Source of the DNA: Candidatus Dormiibacterota bacterium
GTDB lineage: Bacteria > Chloroflexota > Dormibacteria > Dormibacterales > Dormibacteraceae
Assembly: GCA_003169845.1 (NCBI GenBank)
Contig: PNAG01000009.1
Span: 1-60,569, forward strand
Length of the DNA: 60,569 nucleotides
Direction of reading: 5' to 3'
The stretch's first letter is position 1. Every line of letters starts with the position of its first letter. A program made the translations under genes and the position numbers. Under the pieces are notes generated by a model. That model made no database searches, was not told where the DNA came from, and worked only from the letters and a program-made list of their open reading frames with translations. Shown here one piece after another: positions 7,632 through 15,416 of the stretch.

Positions 7632-8409
7632 GGAGGCGGCCCAGCCGGATTACGTGGCCCGCAACCGGGCGCACTGGACCATCTCCAACGCCCGCTACAC
7701 GGCTTCTCACGCGCGCGAGCACTGGGCGAAGGACGTCCACTGGGGGGTCTGGCACGTGCCCGAGGACGAGGTGCGGGCGCTGCCCGACGTTCATGGGCTC
7801 GACGTCATCGAGCTCGGATGCGGCACCGCCTACTTCGGTGCGTGGCTGAAGAAGCGCGGCGCCAAGCGCGTGGTGGGTGTCGACATCACGCCGGCGCAGC
7901 TTGCCACCGCGCGCGAGATGGACGCCGAGTTCGGGCTCGGGCTCGAGCTCATCGAGGCGAACGCGGAGAAGGTTCCGCTGCCCGATGCCACGTTCGACCT
8001 CGCGTTCTCGGAGTACGGCGCGTCGATCTGGTGCGACCCGTACCTGTGGATCCCCGAGGCCGCGCGGTTGCTGCGCCACGGCGGCGAGCTGCTTTTCCTG
8101 CGCGGCAGCACGCTGCAAGTACTGTGCGCACCTGACGAGGGGAACGTGGGCGAGCAGCTGGTGCGGCCGCAGAAGGGGATGCGCCGGTTCGACTGGCCGG
8201 ATGACAATGGGACTGGGCCCGCGACGGACTTCCACATCAGCGCCTCAGAGATGTTCCAGCTCCTGCGCAAGACGGGCTTCGACGTGGTTGATTTTCGAGA
8301 GCTGTACGCCCCGGATGAGGCGGTGGACCATCCCTGGTACTCGTACGTTCCGGCCGAGTGGGCCAAGCGCTGGCCAGCCGAGGAGATCTGGCGCGCGCGC
8401 AAGCGCTAG
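7624..8409 (+). CDS. Class I SAM-dependent methyltransferase
   Basis: A 261-residue Rossmann-fold methyltransferase. Motif I is VIELGCGTAYFGAWL (about residues 60-74), followed by the acidic VVGVDITPAQ and the EANAEKVPLPDATFDLAFSE region typical of UbiE/type 11 enzymes. The substrate is unknown. The start lies inside the end of the acyl-CoA dehydrogenase gene, so it is the last member of the phosphatase-kinase-dehydrogenase run. It ends convergent with, and overlapping by four bases, the HAAS membrane protein gene. Confidence 0.9.
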   Translation: MPEEAAQPDYVARNRAHWTISNARYTASHAREHWAKDVHWGVWHVPEDEVRALPDVHGLDVIELGCGTAYFGAWLKKRGAKRVVGVDITPAQLATAREMDAEFGLGLELIEANAEKVPLPDATFDLAFSEYGASIWCDPYLWIPEAARLLRHGGELLFLRGSTLQVLCAPDEGNVGEQLVRPQKGMRRFDWPDDNGTGPATDFHISASEMFQLLRKTGFDVVDFRELYAPDEAVDHPWYSYVPAEWAKRWPAEEIWRARKR

Positions 8410-8930
8410 GTCCGGCGGCGGGCGAAGACAGTGCGGTAGCTGCTTCCGATCATGAACGCGACCAGTACGAACAGGATGTGCGCGGGCGAGCCGATCAGCA
8501 CCTCGAAGGTGTTTCCGCTGGCTGAGACCGTGCCCGCAAACGGACCGAATCCCGGCCAGAACTCGAACGAGTAGCTGGCGCCGTGTGCGCCTCCGGCGGC
8601 GACGCCCGCGCGGAATGCGATGAAGAGCGCCAACCCCAGGACTTGAATCGCCATGTAGGTGATGAAGGCCCAGAAAGACCCAGCCCTTATGTCGAAACGT
8701 CCCCGGTAGAGCTCGAGATAGGAATTCGCCAGGGCTTTGAGGTCGCCCAGCTGCCGGACCGCCTGTTGGCTGCCCACCTGCTCCGCGGCCTCGATCAGGT
8801 TCGAGCGCAGCTCGTTGAGAATCTGGCGTCGCCGGGCCCTCGGCACGCGCCCGTCGAGATGCCAGTCCACGGTCCTGACCGCGATCTCGATGCGAGCCCG
8901 GTCTTTCTTCGTCAGCGCCCCCTGGTTCAT
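8406..8930 (-). CDS. HAAS-domain membrane protein paired with PadR
   Basis: A 174-residue protein with an N-terminal helical domain (about residues 10-75, including RRRQILNELRSNLIEAAEQVG) of the HAAS type (DUF1700 or permease-associated), followed by two or three membrane segments (FITYMAIQVLGLALFIAF; ILFVLVAFMIGSSYR). Such proteins are usually encoded directly behind a PadR regulator, as here, with the genes overlapping by ATGA. HAAS domains are thought to sense or transmit membrane signals. The target of the pair is not evident from this window. Confidence 0.8.
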   Translation of the reverse strand: MNQGALTKKDRARIEIAVRTVDWHLDGRVPRARRRQILNELRSNLIEAAEQVGSQQAVRQLGDLKALANSYLELYRGRFDIRAGSFWAFITYMAIQVLGLALFIAFRAGVAAGGAHGASYSFEFWPGFGPFAGTVSASGNTFEVLIGSPAHILFVLVAFMIGSSYRTVFARRRT

Positions 8931-9295
8931 GGCAGTGCCTCCTTGGGCTTTGCGGGTACAGGTGTAGACAGGATTGGTGCGAGGGCGCGCACGAGGCTCT
9001 GCCAGGCGAGCTCGATGTGCTCGAGTGCGGCGTAGCCGGCGGCGGAGAGGCGGTAGTACTTGCGGGCGGCGCCCGAGGACGAGGCGACCAGCCTCGAGGT
9101 GACGTGGGCGTCGCGCTCGAGCCGGCCCAGGGCCGGGTAGACGGAGCCGTCCTGGACCTCGGTCAGGCCGAGCTCGTGCAGGCGGGTCACGAGCTCGTAG
9201 CCGTAGGACTCGCGTTCCGCGAGCAGGCGCAGGAGCGCGAGGGATAGGACTCCCTTCAGGAGCTGGCTGTCATGAGCTCCGTTCTCCTGGGCCAT
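8927..9295 (-). CDS. PadR family transcriptional regulator
   Basis: A 122-residue winged-helix regulator of the PadR family: LLKGVLSLALLRLLAERESYGYEL at the N-terminus and VQDGSVYPALGRLERDAHV as recognition helix and wing, then a short dimerisation helix. PadR repressors respond to small ligands and often control themselves and the gene behind them. A near-consensus promoter with an inverted repeat between its -35 and -10 boxes lies directly upstream (9302-9329), fitting autorepression of this two-gene operon. Confidence 0.92.
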   Translation of the reverse strand: MAQENGAHDSQLLKGVLSLALLRLLAERESYGYELVTRLHELGLTEVQDGSVYPALGRLERDAHVTSRLVASSSGAARKYYRLSAAGYAALEHIELAWQSLVRALAPILSTPVPAKPKEALP

Positions 9296-9301
9296 GGGGT
9301 G

Positions 9302-9329
9302 AATATAGCACGGTAGCTTGCTATGTCAA
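9302..9329 (-). promoter_or_regulatory. Promoter and operator of the PadR-HAAS operon
   Basis: On the minus strand TTGACA (9329-9324), a 16-base spacer and TATATT (9307-9302). The spacer is filled by an inverted repeat, ATAGCA-N8-TGCTAT (9305-9324), with an inner palindrome TAGCTTGCTA (9314-9323). Its place over the core promoter fits a repressor site, most simply for PadR itself. Confidence 0.75.
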
Positions 9330-9395
9330 GTACCTGACTTAGACGTCTTCGGTTTCGCAGGTTCAGTCACTTCTTTCCCGCCCCTCTCCCCAGCT

Positions 9396-9416
9396 CTCTC
9401 CCCTGAACGGGGAGAG
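9396..9416. repeat. REP-like inverted repeat, copy 2
   Basis: Perfect 8-bp arms CTCTCCCC and GGGGAGAG around loop TGAAC, the same core and loop as the copy at 4217. It lies just past the frdD stop and could also stop transcription of the frd operon. Confidence 0.75.
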
Positions 9417-9423
9417 GGGAGAT

Positions 9424-9819
9424 TTAGATTGGCGCTGTTGTCAGGAGGATCCAGATTGTGGCCAGCGTGACCACTACCGCTCCGCCGTAGAAGATCACCT
9501 GCGCCGGCGTGCTCTTGGCCGCCGCCACGCCAAAGTCGACCAGCAGGTACCGGAGGCGGTGCGCGAAATGGAAGAACGACAGGGCGATCAAGACCAGCAG
9601 GTACAGCTTCACGATCGGGTTGCCCAGGACGCTGATCCAGGTGTCCTGGTGCTGGTCGACCACAGGCACGATGCCCAGCGGCCCAAGAATGCCCTGCACC
9701 AGGATGTGAACCGGGAGCACGAGTGCGGCGAGGCCGCCGCCATTGGCGAACATGAACCACCAGAACAGGTGCGCGAAGGCCGGTTTATGCGCGTGCTGCA
9801 GGTGCGCGTCCGTGCTCAT
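9424..9819 (-). CDS. frdD: Fumarate reductase/succinate dehydrogenase membrane subunit D
   Basis: A 131-residue membrane anchor with three hydrophobic helices (FMFANGGGLAALVLPVHILV; YLLVLIALSFFHFAHRLRYL; VIFYGGAVVVTLATIWILL). The FHFAHRLRYLL segment in the second helix is characteristic of FrdD. With FrdC it anchors the catalytic FrdAB pair and forms the quinone site. The ATG overlaps the stop of frdC (ATGA). It is the last gene of frdABCD; a hairpin follows at 9396. Confidence 0.9.
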   Translation of the reverse strand: MSTDAHLQHAHKPAFAHLFWWFMFANGGGLAALVLPVHILVQGILGPLGIVPVVDQHQDTWISVLGNPIVKLYLLVLIALSFFHFAHRLRYLLVDFGVAAAKSTPAQVIFYGGAVVVTLATIWILLTTAPI

Positions 9820-10220
9820 CTTGCGAACCCGATCAGTACGGCGCCGATGACGACCGAGGCCAGGGCCCAGAGCCCGAACATCGTGAGGACGACGAGTCTC
9901 GGCGGCACAGGCCTGTCGAACGCCTTCACGTGCATGATCACGCCGGCCAGCTTGAGAAACGTGTAGCTGTGATACGTCGCGAAGACAAAGCAGACGGCGC
10001 TGAAGACCACGAAACCGATCGACCTGGGAGGCTGGAACCCCGCGGAGCCTGCGCTCTTGATGTCGAACAAGAGCCACAGCAGCCACAGAGCCATCGGCAG
10101 CGCGGTGAACTCGCGAAGCACATAAAGGAAGTAGTGGCGTTTGCGCAGCCACCAGCTGGACGGCATGGTCCACTGGTAGCTGCGGGGCGCCGTCCTGGTC
10201 GCCTGGGCGGGTGCCTTCAC
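9816..10220 (-). CDS. frdC: Fumarate reductase/succinate dehydrogenase membrane subunit C
   Basis: A 134-residue membrane anchor with three helices (YVLREFTALPMALWLLWLLF; IGFVVFSAVCFVFATYHSYT; LVVLTMFGLWALASVVIGAV). The W-R-Y-FLREFTA region near residue 30 and the helix-2 HSYTFLKLAGV fit FrdC. The GTG start shares one base with the TAG stop of frdB. Separate C and D anchors of this size define the E. coli-type (type D) complex, usually without haem b. Confidence 0.9.
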   Translation of the reverse strand: MKAPAQATRTAPRSYQWTMPSSWWLRKRHYFLYVLREFTALPMALWLLWLLFDIKSAGSAGFQPPRSIGFVVFSAVCFVFATYHSYTFLKLAGVIMHVKAFDRPVPPRLVVLTMFGLWALASVVIGAVLIGFAR

Positions 10221-10960
10221 TAGTCGCGGTTACCGAACGGAAGAGTGAAGCGCAGCGTCGTGTCGAGCTTGGTCTGCTGGATCGCCTTGGCCGGGTCGAC
10301 GCCCTTCGGACACACGACAGAGCATTCACCGACGAAGCTGCACTCCCAGATGCCCTCGGAGTCGGCGATCACGGGCAGCCTCTTGGTGAATCCCTCGTCG
10401 CGCGAGTCGAGGTTGTAGCGGCGCGCGAGCGCTATCGCGGCCGGTCCGAGAAAATCGTTGTTAAGGCCGTAGACAGGGCATGCCGCGTAACAGAGCATGC
10501 AGTTGATGCACTGGCTGAACTGCTTGAACTCGTCGATCTGGGCGGTGGTCTGACGATGCTCGCCTCCGCCGAGCGGAATCTCCTGCTTGCGGATGATCCA
10601 CGGCTGGACCGACTTCAGCTTGTGCATGAAATCGTCCATGTCGATCACGAGGTCGCGGATGATCGGAAAGTTGTTCAGCGGTTGGACGATCACTGGCCGC
10701 GGCCAGTAGTCGCGCAGAAATGCGTTGCACGTGAGCTTGGGCGTTCCGTTCACCATCATGCCGCAGCTGCCACAGATGCCCATGCGGCACGACCAGCGAT
10801 AGCTCAGAGTGCCGTCGACGTGCGCTTTGATGTAGTTGAGCGCATCCAGGACGACCATGCTGTCGTCTGGAAACGGGATGTCGTACGACTGCAACCGAGG
10901 GGCCGAATCCTTTTCGGGATCGAACCGCGTCGCCTGGATCGTGATCCTCTTTTCGGCCAT
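10220..10960 (-). CDS. frdB: Fumarate reductase/succinate dehydrogenase iron-sulfur subunit
   Basis: A 246-residue electron-transfer subunit. The N-terminal [2Fe-2S] ligands are in [16 protein letters not shown] plus a later Cys, and the C-terminal clusters in [15 protein letters not shown] and [17 protein letters not shown], giving the [4Fe-4S] and [3Fe-4S] centres. It passes electrons between the flavin of FrdA and membrane quinone. It starts 12 bases after the frdA stop. All cluster ligands are present. Confidence 0.96.
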   Translation of the reverse strand: MAEKRITIQATRFDPEKDSAPRLQSYDIPFPDDSMVVLDALNYIKAHVDGTLSYRWSCRMGICGSCGMMVNGTPKLTCNAFLRDYWPRPVIVQPLNNFPIIRDLVIDMDDFMHKLKSVQPWIIRKQEIPLGGGEHRQTTAQIDEFKQFSQCINCMLCYAACPVYGLNNDFLGPAAIALARRYNLDSRDEGFTKRLPVIADSEGIWECSFVGECSVVCPKGVDPAKAIQQTKLDTTLRFTLPFGNRD

Positions 10961-10972
10961 TTCTTGCTTCCC

Positions 10973-12691
10973 CTAGTAAGTGCGTGCCTGTGGCTTGAAG
11001 TTCGTGATTCGGACGTCGCGATATTCCAGACGCGGGCGCGGGTCCTCGATTCCGCGGCTGAAGGCAACCGTGTGCTTCAGGAACTTTTCGTCGTTCCGTT
11101 CCGGAAAGTCCCTTCTTGCATGGGCGCCGCGAGACTCATCGCGCGCCAGCGCCGACGCGACGATCGTCTGCGAGACCTCGAGCATGAAATCCAGCTCCAT
11201 CGCGGCGGTGAGCTCGGTGTTGAAGGTGCGGCTCGAGTCCTCGATCTTGATGCGGCCGAATCGCTCGCGCAGGCCGCCCAGCTGGTCGGTGAGCTTCTCC
11301 AGGCCTTCTTTGGTCCGGAACACGCCGGCGCCGGCGTCCATGTCGCGCTGCATCTCCTCGCGGATGGTGCCGATCTTCTCGTCGCCGCCGGTCTTCTCGA
11401 GGTAGGCGGCCTCGACCCGGCGGGCCTCGTCCCAGAGCATCGCGTCGACGGGGTTGGCCGTGACGGGCTTGGCGGAGCCGGCGTACTCGGCCGCGGCGCG
11501 GCCACTTGCGGCGCCGAAGACCAGGCACTCCGACAGCGAGTTGGAGCCCAGCCGGTTGCCGCCGTTGAGGCCGACGTTGGCGCACTCGCCCGCGGCGTAC
11601 AGGCCGAGGATCTCGGTCGCGCCCGAGATGTCAGCGCCCACCCCACCCATCATGTAGTGCTGCACAGGTCGAACCGGGATCGGGTCGTGGACGATGTCGA
11701 TCCCCATAAACTCGCGGCCCAGCTCGCGCATGAACGGCAGCTTGCGGTCGATGACCTCCTCGCCGAGGTGCCTGACGTCGAGATTCATGTACTTGCCATG
11801 CGGTCCCTCGAAGCCGCGGCCGGACTCGAACTCGGTGACCATGGCGCGGGAGATGATGTCGCGGGGACCGAGCTCCATCTTGTTGGGCACGTAATCCTTG
11901 AGGAATCGGTCACCGTTCTTGTTGGTCAGGTAGCCGCCCTCGCCCCGGACCGCCTCGGTGATGAGGATGCCCGTGAAGGGCAGCCCCGTCGGGTGGAACT
12001 GGACCATCTCCATGTCTTTCAAGCCGGCGCCGGCGCGATACGCGAGCGCCATTCCGTCGCCGGTGCAGATGTTTCCGTTGGTCGTGAAGGCGTAGACGCG
12101 GCCCAGCCCGCCGGTGGCGAGGATGACCGCCTTCGCTGTGATCGCGTCGAAGCGCCCGGTGCGCTGGTCGAGGGCAACCACGCCCACACATCGCGAGTCC
12201 TCGATGAGGAGCTTGGTCACGAACGCCTCGTCGTGGCGGTGGATCTGCTCGTATTTGAGCGAGGTCTGGAAGACCGTGTGAAGCATGTGGAAGCCGCTCT
12301 TGTCGGCGGCGAAGCAGGTGCGCCAGGTGGTCATGCCTCCGAAGGGGCGGACGGAGATCTTGCCGTCGGGATCGCGGCTCCAGGGGCAGCCCCAGTGCTC
12401 CATCTGGATCACCTCGATCGGCGCTTCTCTTACAAAAGCCTCAACCACGTCCTGGTCCGCGAGGTAGTCCGAGCCCTTGATGGTGTCGAAGGCGTGGGTC
12501 TCATACGAGTCTTCGGGCCGGAGCACGGCCGCGGCGCCGCCTTCGGCGGACACGGTGTGGCTGCGCATCGGGTAGACCTTGGAGATCATTCCGACCCTGA
12601 TCCGCGGGTTCGCCTCCACGGCGGCTATCGATGCCCTGATGCCGGCGAGCCCCCCGCCGATCACCAGGACGTCGTAGCTTTCCGTACCCAC
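10973..12691 (-). CDS. frdA: Fumarate reductase/succinate dehydrogenase flavoprotein subunit
   Basis: About 572 residues. The FAD-binding YDVLVIGGGLAGIRA is at the N-terminus, the covalent-flavin histidine region is MRSHTVSAEGGAAA, and the active site has QFHPTGLPFTG, TEAVRGEGG and the GGNRLGSNSLSECLVFG segment. The enzyme interconverts succinate and fumarate; in an aerobe with SucCD it most likely runs as succinate dehydrogenase despite its Frd-type architecture. The open frame continues upstream into the divergent oxidase gene, so the start is uncertain; GTG 12691 is chosen because it directly precedes the conserved domain and leaves a 39-base gap, but no ribosome binding site is seen. Confidence 0.93.
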   Translation of the reverse strand: MGTESYDVLVIGGGLAGIRASIAAVEANPRIRVGMISKVYPMRSHTVSAEGGAAAVLRPEDSYETHAFDTIKGSDYLADQDVVEAFVREAPIEVIQMEHWGCPWSRDPDGKISVRPFGGMTTWRTCFAADKSGFHMLHTVFQTSLKYEQIHRHDEAFVTKLLIEDSRCVGVVALDQRTGRFDAITAKAVILATGGLGRVYAFTTNGNICTGDGMALAYRAGAGLKDMEMVQFHPTGLPFTGILITEAVRGEGGYLTNKNGDRFLKDYVPNKMELGPRDIISRAMVTEFESGRGFEGPHGKYMNLDVRHLGEEVIDRKLPFMRELGREFMGIDIVHDPIPVRPVQHYMMGGVGADISGATEILGLYAAGECANVGLNGGNRLGSNSLSECLVFGAASGRAAAEYAGSAKPVTANPVDAMLWDEARRVEAAYLEKTGGDEKIGTIREEMQRDMDAGAGVFRTKEGLEKLTDQLGGLRERFGRIKIEDSSRTFNTELTAAMELDFMLEVSQTIVASALARDESRGAHARRDFPERNDEKFLKHTVAFSRGIEDPRPRLEYRDVRITNFKPQARTY

Positions 12692-12730
12692 TTGGACATC
12701 AATGTTATTCGGAGCCGAGAATTGACCTCG

Positions 12731-13798
12731 ATGGGGGCGGCTTTCTGGACGGCGCCTGCTGAGACCTACGCTGGGTCTCTGCCGGACCGGACGGACATCC
12801 TGGTCATCGGCGGCGGAATCGCGGGGACGAGCCTCATGCACCACCTCGCGAGGCGACGGTTCAGCGCCGTCCTCGTCGAGAGCGAGCACATCGCATTCGG
12901 CGCGAGCGGGCGCAACGCTGGGTTTCTTCTCGCGGGCGTCGCGGACTGCTATGCGGAGGCGGTGCGCATCTTCGGACGCGAGAAGGCGCGCGAGGTGTGG
13001 CACATCACGGACGAGAACCACGACCGGATGATCGAGGCGGTCGCGGGCACCGACGTGGGCCACCGGCGGCTGGGCAGCGCGACGTTCGCCTCAGGGGAGG
13101 AGGAGCGTGCGCGGCTCGAGGAGTCTGCGCAGCTGCTGCACGACGACGGGTTCGAGGCGCGCTGGGACGGCACGCGGCTGCTGAACCCGCGCGACGGGGA
13201 AATCAACCCGGCGGCAATGGTGGGGGCGCTCGCTGGGCGGCTGAAGTCAGGCGCGATTCGCGAAGGTGTCCGTATCACTTCGATCGATCCGGCTGGCGAG
13301 GAGGTGACAGTTCGTGCCGGAGAGAGCAAGTGCCGGGCGGGGGTCGTCATCCTCGCGACCAACGGCTACACGTCGCTCCTGCTTCCAGAGGTGAAGATCC
13401 AGCCGATCCGTGCGCAGATGCTGGCGTCTGGACCGCTGTCAAGGTCGGTGTGCGACCTGCCGACGTACTCGCACTTCGGTTATCGCTACTGGCGGCAGCT
13501 CGTGAGCGGTGAGGTCTTGATCGGCGGGTGGCGCGACACGTCGATGGAGAGCGAGGTCGGGTACGACGACCAGCCCACGGATCAGATCCAGGAGCACCTG
13601 GACCGCAAGCTCGGGGAGATGGATGGTCGGGCCGAGGTCACGCATCGGTGGGCGGGGATCATGGGATTCACGGAGACGGGGCTGCCGCTGGCCGGGCCGG
13701 TGGAGGGAATGCGGAACGTCTATGCGTGCGCGGGGTTCAACGGGCACGGGATGGGGTTCGCGTTCATGACGGCGATGAAGCTGGTCGAGATGATTTAA
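12731..13798 (+). CDS. FAD-dependent amine or amino-acid oxidase (DAO/PuuB-like)
   Basis: A 355-residue flavoprotein of the DAO superfamily. The dinucleotide-binding motif DILVIGGGIAGTSLMHHLA is at about residues 18-36, followed by HIAFGASGRNAGFL, and the C-terminal GMRNVYACAGFNGHGMGFAF motif closes the FAD site. The order resembles gamma-glutamylputrescine and sarcosine-type oxidases, which oxidise a substrate C-N bond and release H2O2. Substrate is unknown. ATG 12731 has only a distant GGAG. It is divergent from frdA and sits beside a dipeptidase, which fits amino-acid use. Confidence 0.88.
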   Translation: MGAAFWTAPAETYAGSLPDRTDILVIGGGIAGTSLMHHLARRRFSAVLVESEHIAFGASGRNAGFLLAGVADCYAEAVRIFGREKAREVWHITDENHDRMIEAVAGTDVGHRRLGSATFASGEEERARLEESAQLLHDDGFEARWDGTRLLNPRDGEINPAAMVGALAGRLKSGAIREGVRITSIDPAGEEVTVRAGESKCRAGVVILATNGYTSLLLPEVKIQPIRAQMLASGPLSRSVCDLPTYSHFGYRYWRQLVSGEVLIGGWRDTSMESEVGYDDQPTDQIQEHLDRKLGEMDGRAEVTHRWAGIMGFTETGLPLAGPVEGMRNVYACAGFNGHGMGFAFMTAMKLVEMI

Positions 13799-13840
13799 AG
13801 CCACGTCCCCCACCCGCGCCCCCTGCGGAGGAGGGGCAAG

Positions 13841-14803
13841 CTACTCCGGTAGCGAGCGGCTTAGGAAGTCGCGCCAGTTGTTGCCCATAACTCCTTCCAC
13901 CTGCTGGCGGCTGAATGGGCCGCGCATCCGCGTGGACAGCTCTTTCAGGCCGCTCAGGTCGTTCATCGGCGCCTCGCGTGAGTCGAAGCCTCCGTCCAGG
14001 TCCGTGCCCAGGCCGATGCGCTCCGGGCCGCCGGCGGCGCGAGCCAGGTGCAGGAGATGTTTCATGACGTCGTCTAGCGTCGCGCGGCCCGACGTCCTCA
14101 GGTGCTTCTGGTAGAAGCTGATGCCGATCACCCCGTCGCGGCGCGCCACCTCCGCGGCGGTGGCGTCGGTGATCTGCCGGTCGCCCGGCACCAGCTCGCG
14201 GGAGTTGCTGTGGGAGGCCATGATCGGCCCTCGCCACAGCTTGAAGGCGTCGTCGACAGCTTCCTGGGCCATGTGGCTCAGGTCGAGGATCACGTGCTTG
14301 CGGCGCATCGCCTTGAGCAGCTGCACGCCAAGCGCGGTCAGACCGCCCGGCGCGCCGGTGCCGCCGCTGTATCGCGTCCCGCCCCAGGCGGGCCCGATGA
14401 TGCGCACGCCCATCCCGGTCCAGGCGCCGAGCTGCGACGGATCCTCGATGGGGTCGGCGCCCTCCATCAGCAGGACAGCGGCGATTTGCCCTTTCCTCCA
14501 GCCTTTTATGTACGAAGCGAGCTCGGCCTTGTCGCCGATCAGCTGGAGGCCGCTGCTCCGGTAGTAGTTGACCTCGGCCACGGCCATGATGTGCGCCTCG
14601 TGGGCGTTCTCGTACACGAACCGGGTTCGCATGGCGCGGCCTGCGCGGGCCGGGGCGGTGTAGAGGGTCGCGAATATCAGGCCGACGCCACTGGTTATCA
14701 GTGACGAGCGGCTCACCAGGTAGCCCGGCGCGGGCGGCCCGAGGAAGCCACGGCCGGCGGAGATTGCGTTCCAGGCGATGTCCAGGTGGGCGTCGACGAT
14801 CAT
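13841..14803 (-). CDS. Membrane dipeptidase, peptidase family M19
   Basis: A 320-residue zinc dipeptidase. Metal ligands of the family appear in order: VDAHLDIAWN at the N-terminus, LLMEGADPIE, LDLSHMAQEA, MASHSNSREL and GLGTDLDGGF near the C-terminus. Family members cleave dipeptides, including those with a D-residue, and some act on beta-lactams. An upstream in-frame extension of 34 codons runs through the promoter of the divergent marR gene, so ATG 14803 is preferred. No signal peptide is present, so it is probably cytoplasmic. Confidence 0.9.
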   Translation of the reverse strand: MIVDAHLDIAWNAISAGRGFLGPPAPGYLVSRSSLITSGVGLIFATLYTAPARAGRAMRTRFVYENAHEAHIMAVAEVNYYRSSGLQLIGDKAELASYIKGWRKGQIAAVLLMEGADPIEDPSQLGAWTGMGVRIIGPAWGGTRYSGGTGAPGGLTALGVQLLKAMRRKHVILDLSHMAQEAVDDAFKLWRGPIMASHSNSRELVPGDRQITDATAAEVARRDGVIGISFYQKHLRTSGRATLDDVMKHLLHLARAAGGPERIGLGTDLDGGFDSREAPMNDLSGLKELSTRMRGPFSRQQVEGVMGNNWRDFLSRSLPE

Positions 14804-14817
14804 CCCCGGGAGAATAC

Positions 14818-14845
14818 TTGACTTCGTAATCCTGTATCTGATAAT
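14818..14845 (+). promoter_or_regulatory. Promoter of the marR-MFS operon
   Basis: TTGACT (14818-14823), a 16-base spacer and GATAAT (14840-14845) in an AT-rich island unusual for this genome. The nearby TGAA-N4-TTCA (14848-14859) is a small inverted repeat that could be part of a MarR operator; this is inference. Confidence 0.6.
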
Positions 14846-14861
14846 AATGAACTCATTCAAT

Positions 14862-15416
14862 ATGAACAGAACCACTTTGAAGCTCTCCGAAACCCCGAGA
14901 ATCACCCGCGAGCTGGCCCGCGACGAGTCGGGACGCCTCTACAGCGTCCGAATGCGCGAGCTGTTCGGCGCGCTCGAGGTCGACATGAGCGTCATCGAGG
15001 CGTTGGGCGCGCTCAAGATGGCCTCACACGCTCTTTCCCTGCTGCACGAGCGCTGGGCTGAGAAGTACGACCTGAGCGAAGGACGGCTGGGTGTGCTGTT
15101 CCGCCTCCACCGGTGCGGGCCGACCCCTCTGGGGGACCTCGCGACGGACGTCGGTTCCACGCCACGCAACATCACGGGGCTGGTCGACCACCTCGAGCGG
15201 GACGGCCTGGTCGAGCGTGTACCAGACCCCGACGATCGCCGTTCTGTGCGAGCCAACCTAACGGAGGCCGGCCGGGTTCGGATCGAATCGATCTGGAAGG
15301 AAGGCCTCGAGAATCAGCAAGATCTCGCCGAAGGATTGAGCAAGGAAGACCTGGCGCAGCTCCGACACCTGTGCCTGCAGCTGGTGGAGAACGCCAGGAA
15401 GGAGCTGGGGAAATGA
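14862..15416 (+). CDS. MarR family transcriptional regulator
   Basis: About 184 residues. The winged-helix core is LSEGRLGVLFRLHRCGPTPL, LATDVGSTPRNITGLVDHLE and the wing VERVPDPDDRRSVRANLTEAG. MarR proteins are usually repressors released by small aromatic or drug-like ligands. The stop overlaps the MFS start (ATGA), so regulator and exporter form one operon. Two in-frame ATGs (14847 and 14862) are possible; the first would overlap the presumed -10 box and the second leaves a plausible short leader. The N-terminal 50 residues before the core are longer than usual. Confidence 0.88.
   Translation: MNRTTLKLSETPRITRELARDESGRLYSVRMRELFGALEVDMSVIEALGALKMASHALSLLHERWAEKYDLSEGRLGVLFRLHRCGPTPLGDLATDVGSTPRNITGLVDHLERDGLVERVPDPDDRRSVRANLTEAGRVRIESIWKEGLENQQDLAEGLSKEDLAQLRHLCLQLVENARKELGK

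Noticed and set aside
10211..12730. Very long plus-strand open frame opposite frdA and frdB (continuing into the oxidase gene)
   Set aside because: It mirrors the codon bias of the minus-strand frd genes, has Arg/Asp/Val-rich low-complexity sequence without family features, and only its last part (from 12731) is a real gene.
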